Shown piece by piece: positions 13,501-25,500 of a stretch of DNA of 64,000 nt. The DNA lies in assembly GCF_000003815.2 (NCBI RefSeq), contig NC_049997.1:2763589-2827588 (forward strand), written 5' to 3'. Numbering within the stretch: the stretch's first letter is position 1; each line of letters begins with the position of its first letter. Below the pieces are notes generated by a model, which made no database searches, was not told where the DNA came from, and worked only from the letters and a program-made list of their open reading frames with translations. The stretch is from Branchiostoma floridae. Taxonomy: Eukaryota > Chordata > Leptocardii > Amphioxiformes > Branchiostomatidae. The position numbers and the translations under genes were made by a program.

Positions 13501-16500
13501 TCATATTACGTCATAACGATACCAAAAATACAAGAAATATAAAACTTTACTAGTACATCATTCCCTCTAAATTTGGTGATCGTAACCCAAGCCGTTTTGA
13601 AATTACGAAGGGGGGGTCAAAAGAGCCCCCCCCCCCTTGGTCCCAGGAATCCCCAAAAAGCCTGGTGTAGATAGGGTTAAATGTGGCCTAATCCTAGCCT
13701 TACAGACGTCCAATAAGGAAAGGGAGAGCATCAAGTAAAGTTCCCACCACATCGTATCTCGTCCGAGCCGTCCGAACAGTCCCTCTTGCCATCACAAACT
13801 TTTGTGATCTTCACACAGCCCTTCAGATCGCGACACTGGATAAGGTCTCGCCGAAGAAAGTTTTGTCGTTCATTGATGTAGATACAGCTGTCTGCAAAGT
13901 GAACGTACGCAAGTCATAAGTTATTGAGTGGGCCGTAAAGGTGGGGTCACACATGCGTATATATTCAAGTCCGTTTGAGGTGCGTATAACGCTCTTAGTC
14001 TCTACCAGGCTCCACAGGTCGCGGGAAAAATAGTACAAATTGGACAAATGTAGATACATATCATGCCAGATGAGTTAGCTGACCGAGAAGTATGGTTAGC
14101 GACCCACCTAACTCGTCTGACATGTTACCTGTTTACGTTTGTCCAATTTCTATTATTTTTTACAACGACCTGTGGAGCCTGTTGAAGGCAAATACTCACA
14201 TGCGCGCCTCATACGGACTTAAATATATACGCAGGTGTGACCCCACCTTAAGGGTCTAAAGCGGCTACCATTCGACGATAACTTAGGTCACCTCAATACG
14301 ACAGTAATTGCACCAGGTGTGGCCATAAAGCCCCTATCTCACTGAGCGGAGGCACTGTTGAGGTATGTTGGAGTTTGACGACGCAAAGTTATACCATGCA
14401 AGAGTACCTCAGGCTAGTGAGATTGGGACTTGACATTGTTGAATCTATCTTTGACATGGCGGTTTCTGTGAAGATCGTGTCGACAAAGTCAAGTCAAAGT
14501 TTATTGCCCAGCATTTGTAAAACGGGTACAATGTAAGTCAAACTTAGGTATGTTGTATAAGACAACTGGCTATATAGTACTGTATAATTAAATTAATAAC
14601 GTGATATTAGATGTAGACTGAAGGCTATGCAATACTCGAAGAAACACAATGTACAGTACAACAGACAACTTGCTAATAACATAAATCTAGTACTTACTAC
14701 ACTCAGGTTCTATTATATATATATACAAACAATATTGAGAGGAGACACATTGTGGCACGGCTTACCGTAGTTTGTGCAGGCTCTCTACGGGGCCAGTGTA
14801 GGTCTCCGCCGCCAGGATAATCATTCACACCCGGTAGGATTTTCACGCGGTTAGACTTTGCCCACTTGGCTTAAGTCTAACCGCATGAAAATTCTACCGG
14901 GTGTGGCCGATTACCCCGGCAAGGTGGTATCTCACTCCACTTGGGGCAACAGTGCGGTACTGCAGGGTTAGTTCACTGCGTAGCCTGTGTTTACACAAGC
15001 TCTCGCCGGCTGGGCTTAATGACCCCCTCCCCCCTAGGGAGGCGGCAATCTTAGGGCCGGCCGCTAGGGGCGCGATTTTAGTCAGGCTAGTTCACTGCGG
15101 TACTGTTGTATTATTTTCGCCGATTTTTTATGATTTAGATATTGCGCAATGCGTAAAAGTATGACTTAGAAGACAACAAAATACACAAAACGAAGAAAAT
15201 CCGTTCTTCCCTCTGAAATTCCTTGAGGTATCTTATTCGAACCCCGCAGTGCCGCACCGGTGGGCCACGTGCAGTGAGATACCACCTTGACATATTTATC
15301 CTCTCAACCTTTTGCCAGTCTTGTTTATGTTGTTTTCTTCACACAGCAAAGTACGACTGGGAGTCAATTGAAGGCCGATTACCCCGGCGGCTGGGAGCTA
15401 CACTGGCCCCGTACAAAGCTTGACTACCTACGGTAGGCCGAGCCAGTAGAAGACTGGATTCCAGGTTAAGTGAGGGTCGACGTGAAGCATACCTGGACAG
15501 TCCCGTTCGTCCTCCTTGTCTTCCCCACAGTTCCAATCCCCGTCACACACACGGCTCGGGCTGTAGCAGCCTGCGTCTCCCGTACACATCCGCCTGTTCT
15601 TCTCTGGGCAAGCAGCATACCCTGGAAACCCAAAAAGAAGAAGAAATAAGGCCATGTTGATTTGATTATATGGATGACATCCTCTGCGAAACGCATAGCT
15701 GTTGCGACCACATTGAATAAAAAAGATATACAAGACGATGTAAAGACATTTATCAGTTCCCGTTTTTTTTTTGGAAACAGGTGAAAACTATAGCGCGCGC
15801 GTTTATTACCTGCATGTATGCAGGTATGGTTTTGATGCTGGTGGGAACTTTTCGGTAGCCGGGGATGTAGGGCGCTGTATCTCGTGAACGGATGGTGCGA
15901 GCACGACGATTTTTCGTACGTGGGTTGGGGGTGGTAGCCTAACACTCAGGTTTGATTTTGGGCCTCCTGGCGTTTGAACTTGACATTGCAGGTGGCATTT
16001 TTGGTGTTTTTGGGGCACTTTTGGCGCTGTGTGTCCGGAACGATACGCGCGATTGCGACGATTTTTGGTGCATGGGTGGGGGGTTGTTGCCTGTTGCCTA
16101 GGATTGACTTTGGGCCTTGTCGCGTTTGAACTTGACCCGGCAGGTCGAATTTTGTGTCCGAGAGGGGTGTTTCCGGAGTTATATCTTCTGAACGGCTGGT
16201 GCTGGCGCGATGATATTTGGCACATGTGTCGGCGGTGGCTGAATAATGCTCAATTTTGATTTTGGCGCCCTTGGTGCTTGAACTTGACATTTTAGGTTAC
16301 CTTTTGTGCGGGCACGGGGCGTGCGCTGTATCTCCGGAACGCAAGGTACCATTGTGTTGCTATTTGGTACGTGAGTTGTTTGTGGTGTCCTGGTGGTCAG
16401 GTTTGATTTTGGGCCTCCTAGTGCTTGAACTTGATACTGTATAGGTTGACCCTGTTTTTGTGTGGTTGGGGCATCCTCCCAATATCTGCTTGGTTTTAAA

Positions 16501-19500
16501 AACAGATTATGGTTGGGTGTAGAACCATCATCTGGCCTGGGCCACCTTCAATGTATCAGGTTACTTAGTGGCACTGACAGTTTGCCAGATGACGGGAGTG
16601 TACAAGATTATATATCTGTTGGTCAGGTATAATTGGAGTTTGCTTATTACTCTTTGTGGTGTTTCTAGAGCTGTATAGTACTGAGTTTTAAGTTTCGGTA
16701 CAAGTTCCTTTACCCTGTTGGCAATCATGGTTGAACTTGAACTTAAACAGAAGAAGATGCAATTTTCTAATGTGGAGGAGAACTGTATAGAGTGTGGGCA
16801 TAAGAGAAAGGTAATTGTGTATGATTTGTCCTGTGTTTCTTTTTGTTTCTTTGGTAATGCCATTTCCATACTGTATACAGGTAATTTGTTGTTTTGGGCT
16901 AGTCATATTCGCTTGGTTTTTGGGCCTGCTTAATCTATGGTACAGGCAGGGTTAAGTGGTGGAGGCTTAGCTTTGTTCTGTTTTAAATTCAGTATCGTTG
17001 GTTGCATTTTGTCGCGGCAAATATATGATGAAATTCCCCTTCTAAGCAACTGCTCATTGGTTTGCGGGGATGTTTGCTGGGTGTTTGCTCTGACTACAAC
17101 AGCTTCTGAACTTTTCAAAGCTTCCATTGCCAGTAGTCTGTGTAACACAAACTCCGCTGTCCAGGGCTGTAACTGGCCCCTCCCCGCGGGCCGGCGGATG
17201 TTTGGCGGGCTGCTATAAGCGAGATTTAATCAGGCTACATTGCCAGCAGCTTGCCATCTATAAATGGGATTGACAAGGACATTTTTCATAGTAAATTATG
17301 CTGTTAAATTTGGCTTAGATACTACAGGAGATTTAGGTTTGGGTTGGATGGATTGAATGAAAATATCATACCACCCTGGGGACTAACTGTTGCTGCTGCA
17401 TGGGGGCTACCACTATTCATATTGTCTAATGTCTATGGAACTACAGATAAAAGTATCATTGGTCAAATTATGCAAGTAACATTCCGATGTCAAGTGAATA
17501 ACACCCCAGAAATAAATCTTTAATGAATATCATTGGAAGAACACAAACCAAGGAGACTTAGCAGCTGCATTAGGTCAGTACATTGAAATAGGAAGATATT
17601 AGTATATCATGTGACCGAGTAACTTATTACATGTGCATGGGCCATCTGAGACAAAAAAAGGTAGCGTCTCAACAACTTCAAAGTACTGTGGTTGGTTACA
17701 TACTTAAGAAATCCAAAATAAGTAATGTTCATCCATGTCCAAACTTACAAATTCAGAAAATGGAATTTCAGAGTCAGACTTTTGCATGGTGCACAACCAA
17801 CACGGTAAAAAGCTCATTTTTCCAACCACGTACCACAGACAAAAAGGCAAAAATACCCAATAGGTCTACAGAAACCCAATACATTTCATGCAGGCCTGAG
17901 GTCTACGAACTCTTGTTATCCATGAAATTAAAGCTAAGGGCACAACCCACCGTACGTGCACTTTGTCCGTACGTTTTTTTGGGACGCCACGCCCGCCACG
18001 TATTTCTGACAGCGTAGCACAGTGGTAGTGTATTCGGCCCGTGACCGAGAGGTCGCCTGTTCGAATCCGCCTGCCGTGTTGCCGGTCTTGTGCCCTTGGG
18101 AAAGGCACTTTACACGACTTTCCTCACTTTACTCAAGTGAAAAATGAGTCGTCCCTCGGATAGGACGTTAAATGGAGGTCCCGTGTATGGGGAGAGCCAT
18201 ACCCTATGCACGTTAAAGAACCCGCCACATGTGCGAACATCCACCCGAGTGGATCAAACCATTCCGGCCAAAATAGGGGTAGTGAATCTCCCGAGCAGCC
18301 CTCGTAACCCCTGCTTCGCCTATTGGGTCAGTTAGTCCTCACTCATAGTGAGCAATTGGGCTGGTCTCGATCATGATGTTTCTGACCTAGGGCGAAGAGT
18401 TGCTGTTACAGTTCCAATCATGTAACCCGTAACATTGAGTGGCCTTCAGGCCTTGTTACGTGGTGACCATTGAGTAAAAAAAAAAAACGTATTAAACCGC
18501 GTGTCTACGGCGCGTCTGCGTGCTCCAAAATCCGTCGGATTCCCTACGAGTTCGTACGGAAGCGGTACTTACCACATACGGATCCCAAAAGATTGCCCAC
18601 GTTTTGGCACGTAGACAGCACGTATTGCGGGTTGTGCCCTTTAGATTTAGTCAGAGTGGCTTAATGTTAATCCGCAATTACAAGAAAGAAGCAAAATTAT
18701 AGTGCGTACAGCAGTTTCGTTCGTCGGTGTCGTCATCATCCCCACAGTCCACAATGCCGTCACACACACTGCATTCTGGGATGCAATGTCCGCTGTGAGG
18801 ACAGACGATCTCGTCCTCTGCACATAAACGTTTTTCTGATACAAAAAAAACAACAACACTTTTATTAGTAGTTATGTTTTTTTTTAATCACATCTGCACA
18901 ATAAGCACAAACGTATGACACCACATTGAATGATGAAAAGATATCCCAAAATTTCAAAGAAGTGACTACGTTGAGTGTTTTAATCACACGACAAGGGAGG
19001 CTAAAGCTAAGGGCACAGCCCGTCGTACGTGCAAATACGTGCTGTCTACGTGCCAAAACGCGGGATCCGTAAGTGGTAAGTACCGCTTCCGTACGAACTC
19101 GTAGGGAATCCGACGGATTTTGGAGCACACCGTAGAACTTTACGTGCAGGCAAAACTTTTGTGCGAAATCGCCCCCGTATGTACCAGTACGGGCGACGCG
19201 CCCGCCCAGCACAGCCTGAACGCTTCAGAAATACACAATGATGTATCAAGGTTAAATAAAGGTTGAAAAAATACGTGGCGGACGTGGCCTCCCAAACAAA
19301 CGTACGGACAAATTGCACGTACGGCGGGTTGTGCCCTTAGCTTTACCCTTTTGTGTGGCATAGCACATCGAACGTCCTGTCAACCCCACTTGGCACACTT
19401 TCCCGTCTTTGTTATTCGGCGTTGGCAGCACGTTTGCAAGCACACGGTTGTTGACGTCTACACCCCAGACGATACCATCTCCCACTGCCAACTGTTGTAG

Positions 19501-22500
19501 AGTTACTCCTGGCACATGTACCCATTCTTCACCAGGGGAGGTTTCATTCAACAATGTCCCCGCTCTGTGATACACATCGCCGGAATAGCCCACCGCCCAA
19601 ACCCCTGCTGGTCCCACCGATACAGACGTGAAGCAGCCTTCAATTGACTCCCAGTCGTACTTTGCTGTGTGAAGAAAACAAGATATACAAGAAATAAACA
19701 AGACTGGCAAAAGGTTGAGAGGATATATCTGTCAAGGTGGTATCTCACTGCACTTGGCCCACCGGTGCGGCACTGCGGGGTTCGAATAAGATACCTCAAG
19801 GAATTTCAGAGAAAAGAACGAAATTTTCTTCGTTTTGTGTATTTTGCTGTCTTCTAAGTCATACTTTTACGCATTGCGCAATATCTAAATCATAAAAAAT
19901 CGGCGAAAATAACACAACAGTACCGCAGTGAACGAACCCCGCAGTACCGCACTGGTGCCACAAGTGGAGTGAGATACCACGTTTTGCACTGTTGACAGGA
20001 TGTTCCTACCATGAAAACTTTTTTCTTGTCGGTTCCACAGCCTAGTCACGCAGTATAGGGCCTTCACATTGAAACCGAATCAGCAGAAATCAAGCAAAAC
20101 CAGCCAGAATTAAGTATTTGCAAAATTCGTGCCACATTCGGGGCCATTCCGAGTGGGAATTCCAAATGGACCTTAAATCCCCTTCACACGAGAAGGAGTG
20201 AGTCAAAATGCCGTCAGAATGAAAATTCTTTTCTATTCTTGGGAATTCGTACTGTATTCGAGAAATTCTTACTGCATTCCAGATATTCTTTTGGCCACAT
20301 TCTGACAGGATTCGAAGTGGCTTGCCGTTTCTGTTTTCATTTTCATTCTGACGACATTCCGGCTCATTCTTGCTCTTGTGTGAACGGGCCTGTAATGAGT
20401 CATCTGAATGACGACTACAGTACCGCAGTCTCTTTAAATTTCTCTGTCTGACAGTGTTCAGAATTAATAAGAACTATGACCAGCCAACAACCAGTGTCCA
20501 GTGTCTGTGACAATCCGAAAGCTGCGCCTGAGCTGGTTAGGCCATGTCATGAGACTTGCAGACAGACTGGCAAACCAGGTCATGAACTGGTCTCTTAGGG
20601 GTAAAAGACGCAGAGGTCGCCCTAAGATGAACTACAGACAGACCATCGAGAGGGACCTCCAAGCAGTAAATATCAGCTGGAAGGATGTGGGGAGGATAGC
20701 TGCCGGGAGAGCCTGCTGGGCCCACCTGACTGCCTCATGTGAGGGACGACACGGAAGCCCCTAAGTCTATACGTAAGACAGTGTTCTCTGGACTTTTCGC
20801 GCGTAGACATGAACAAGCATACAAAAGAGCTGCCAGTGTAACAACTACTGGTAGCAGATTATACCACAGTACAATGCAGTCTAGCAAGTTCAGCTTGCAT
20901 TTAACGTCAGTGTAACATGTCATATATGATTAACGAACATATGAACAGCAGCGTAGCAGTACATTTCGTAGAAGGACTCTTATCCGCTCGGCATCTGTAT
21001 GGTGTATACCCGGGCCCGACATACTAAAGAACATTCCTATGCAATATTAATATTTTGAACTCTTGAGGATAGCATGCTATGGGCTAGCTCCTTGACTGCG
21101 TCGCCAAAAATCTAAATGTCTCAACACTGAACAGATGAGTGGTTAGCTGGGGTTACATAAGATGCGCTAATATATATGCAGAATGTACGTTTATGAACGT
21201 ATCGTATTTAAGCTTAACCTGGAATCCAGTCTAGTTGTGGCACGGCCTACCGTAGTTAGTATAGACTCTCTACGGGGTCAGTGCAGCTCTAAGCCGCCGG
21301 TGTAATCATTCACACCCGGTAGGATTTTGCCCAGTGGGAGTTAATTAATAGGCCACAATAACTGCTGCTGGGCCAAGTCTAACCGCGTGAAAATCCTACC
21401 GGGTGTGAATGATTACCCCGGCGGCTGAGAGCTACACTGGCCCCGTAGAGAGCCTAAACTAACTACGGTAACGTTAGGCCGAGCCAGTAGTAGACTGGAT
21501 TCCAGGTTAATTCAAACTAGGCTTACAATATTTTTTAATGCATATTGGATGACACCGTTGTATTAATTAAGTATTAATGAATGAATTCATTGTACATTTT
21601 TGCCCAACCGAGCTAAGTACAGGTCACAACAAGTCAAAACATATATACATATAAAAGTATCGCGGATCTAGTCTAACACAGAAGTTCCGCTTCTTCTCGC
21701 TTCTTGGTAATGGTGAAAATGTAGGACTGCATGGGTTTAGCTATGGTCGGTTTGTTAAAACGCATGAGGAATATAAACTTGTCAGTGCTACTCATGTGTT
21801 TAGATAAGGGAATCTACTTTCTATGTAACTAAAGATAGTCTTTCTATCATTGACATACATAGCACAATCAACAATGAAGCGCACATCATCTTCTACCATG
21901 TTTGAGGTACAAAATTGACAAATTCTTCGTTCTAGAGGAGTGCGTTTGTGCCTTCGAAGCTTCCTGATTCAATTCGCAGTTTGTGATAACTGATTCTTAA
22001 TTGAGCAATGGCAGTTCTGTGCCTCATGTTTGTAATTTTCAAACACAGTTAATAACTGTTCTTCACTATACGTGGATGTATGTGTCCGCGTTTAGTGGGA
22101 CGGCGTGGCGCAATCGTCAGCACGTTTGACTCAGGCCCAGAAGGTCCTGAGTTCAAACCCCGACGTGTCACCGGTCTTGTGCCCTTGGGAAAGGCACTTA
22201 ACACGATTTTCCTATATAGGCTACAAAAGTCTTCAGCAAATTGAAGTAGGTAGCCTCAAAAAATCGAAAGAAACGAAAGTATGAATGTATGTTATGCTAC
22301 CTGAGATTTCACAGTAGAAAGGTGAGCGCCATATTTTGCCGTCAAATTCAACCGCCCATAGCTGCCCGGTTCTAGAGTTGACGCTCACTTCCTTCATATT
22401 TGCTGCCCCTACGGTTGTCCATATTCCTTTGTCAGGCGTCTCTGGGCTAAAGCCTATGAAGACAAAGCAACACTCTACCAATTCACATTACATCCTCAAA

Positions 22501-25500
22501 TCAACGTGCATTCAAAGTAAAAATCTGGTCCTGGACAAAAACTCAAAGACATAAAAACTCGCCTATCAGCTCATGGTGGTAAACTTGACTATAAGCCATC
22601 TGTATATTTCATGACCACTGACCTCCACATAATCCAATATATGATAATACTATGTACATGTATGATAGAATATGATAATAATGTTTTTGTTTATGTTAAT
22701 TGAATGAGGATGATGATGAATTGATTCATTGACGTTATGAGTAATCTAATGTATTGTATAATATGATATGGTTAAGAAAATGATGATTGATTTATGCTAG
22801 TTGTCTGATCAACATTATCTGTATAATTTGTTGTTATGTATTTTATTCGAGAGGACTCCAGGAAGAATAGTTCAATGTAACTAATGGAGATTCCTAATAA
22901 ACAAACAAAACAAAACAAAGCAAGTAAAACAATTACGCCCCGTGTGTTCGTTTACCGTCCTTCATTCGCAAATATAACCCTTGACCTACGAAATAAGAGT
23001 TGTTAGTGGACAACGCCATTATCTGTCATATTTCCTAGATCCATATTATAATGTATTAATTTATATATGATTGAGATTCTCAGAATGAAATCTGAGAGGT
23101 GTGGGTAATAGTAACAGGATTAGTATATCCTTTACAAGGCCGACAAATCCAGAGTACAGATAAAAACAAAATTATAAGAAATAAGCGCAAATCACTAATA
23201 GTTTGATACCTTCTGATAAATGACAAACCATTCTAATAAATGAGAAAAATAAACCAAAATTATAATGGTAATAATATAGTTCAGTACAGTACCTTTCAGA
23301 GCTATGGTCTCTCCATACATAAAATCCGGGTAGCTACCAATGACCCAAACTGAAGTCTTTCCTGAATGTATCCAGTCTATTTCGTGGTACCAGTCGGAGG
23401 AAATTGGTAGCTTCTCCAAGTTGAAGAGAGCATTATGGACAACATCGATGTGTACTGCTTGCCAGCGAAGCCCCGCTGTTTCGTCGTTCCTGTAAACAGA
23501 AATCTTCGTTATATACCCCCTTTCCACTAGGACGGCGCTCTCACCGCGCTCTCCCTACGACCTAAAATTTGACATATCGCGAATTTTATAGAAAAGAAAC
23601 GAATCTTTTTACACTTTGTGTGTTTTGTTGTCTTCTCCGTCACAATTTTACATTTTGTATGATATACCCAGTGTGTCAGCGAAGGATACACATATCCTAT
23701 TTAGGTCACAGTGAGAGCGCAGCGCGATCGCCGTCTAGTGGAAAGGGGGCCGGCCTGTCACATTATGCACGATCTTCGGGCGTATCGATGGAAGATCGGC
23801 CATATTTAAGATCGACAGAGGATTGCGTGTATTTTTCACCTGAAAACCGTCCCTGCCACATATAAGCTATGCTTTGCACCTTGTACAATTGTTGTGCAAT
23901 AACGTTATTATTATAAGCGAGACCCATTACCATATACAAAATCATCCACAACAACATTTCTGTCCCACAGGCATCCAAACTGGTCCTGGCGACTCGATGC
24001 TCCCGCCGCACAGACCACGCTTTCAACCTGCAGACCATCGCGAGTAAATCTAACTTCTACAGGCTCTCGTTGTTCCCTCGTACCATCCAGGAGTGGAATG
24101 AACTTGAGCCTGGTGTGGCGGAGGCGGGGTCTCTCCCCCAGTTCAAAACTGAACTGGGGAGGGCCCTGCTGCATTGAGTCGTGCCTACACGTCCTTGTAT
24201 ACATGTATATGTAAATAACACTAACCCACTACATCCACGTGTCTCGTCATTTGCACCCACATATCAGTTGTTTTTGTTCCTTTAGTGTTTACCTTTTTTT
24301 TCCCGTTGTTAATTTGTAATCATCACTTGTGACTAGCAACATGCGCACTGCTGATAATCCCTTTACAGGGGCTTAGAAGTAATGAATGAATGAATGAACT
24401 TTATTGCACAACATTTGTACATGGTAAATTGTAAGGCAACAGTAACAAGTCAATTAATACAATGAAAGAAGAAAGATGACACATATGACGACTCACCCAT
24501 GCGTTCCTACGCGGTACATCACAGTAGAGTGGTTATAGACCGCCCAGACGCCAACACGTCCAACTGAGATCCACAGAAACCGTTCCGTACCGACTACTTC
24601 CCATCCTGTTCCTGGACAAAATGATAGAAGAACTTTATTGCGTGACAATTGTACATGGTACAATGTATGGCAACGAATATCACATTAAGTACCAAATAGA
24701 TGTATAGAATAAGACTTATCCTGATTTACATAACAATAAGGGCTAATACAAGTCTTTGATATAGTGTTACAATCGAGTTTGGCTAATGAAGCTTGCGTCA
24801 CTGCGGGGTTCGAAATATACTCAACGAATTTCAGAGATAAGTAACGAATTTCCTTAAGCTTACTTATTGTGTATTTTGTCGTCTTCTAAGTCATACTTTA
24901 ACGTATTATGCAATATCTAAATTATAAGAAAACTCGGAGAAAATAACACAACAGTACCGCATTGAACGACCCCCGCAGTGACGCAAGCTTGACGCAAGTG
25001 CAGTGAGAGTGCAACTTTACCTTGAGGAGCTGTTTTGGTGATCCCCGTGCGTCGCAGCGGTCTTCCGCCATTATCCAGAGCCCACACCTGATTGGTTGAG
25101 CTACTGACGCTGATTTGTTTGATTCTGTCGCTCAGCAACAACCAATCAGATCCAGCAGACAGAACATTCGAAGTAGATGGCCCTAAATATTGTGCGGAAA
25201 GTAGGAAAGTAACATATTCAAATTCATTCTGCATTTTCTTTTTAACGCCAGCCCCTGCTGGCTCGAATGTTCGATCAAACTTAGTAATAATATTTTTTAT
25301 TAATAGTTCTAAGAATAAAAATTCGAAGATTTTACACCTCCATGGATATTGTTTGCAACTTATACATTTGCTCATTTTGCAACTTCATTGCACTATTTAC
25401 AATATGCTCACAACTCATGCTCACAAACTTTTTTTAATGGAGAAAACTGATGCAAGCGTGAATGACATCAATATAATCACAAGTTTCTTTTTTTTCACAA

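Larger units (their letters stand above)
14751..15467. mobile_element. Nested transposon: outer element with two inner insertions
   Basis: The outer parts match the intact element 21218-21506 (shared tgtggcacgg, cacccggtaggatttt, right end gactggattccagg). It is interrupted at a 16-bp direct repeat (14905-14920 and 15373-15388) by a roughly 450-bp insert made of a ggtggtatctcact MITE and a copied intron/exon fragment. That MITE is itself split by 14981-15089. The right flank is TTAA; the outer left TIR is eroded. Confidence 0.8.

Noticed and set aside
15806-16290. Minus-strand frames of 114-159 codons
   Set aside because: They arise from the 152-bp tandem repeat and have no motif.
18005-18075. 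Functional tRNA gene
   Set aside because: Boxes A and B are present, but the cloverleaf stems do not pair and a SINE body with poly(A) follows.
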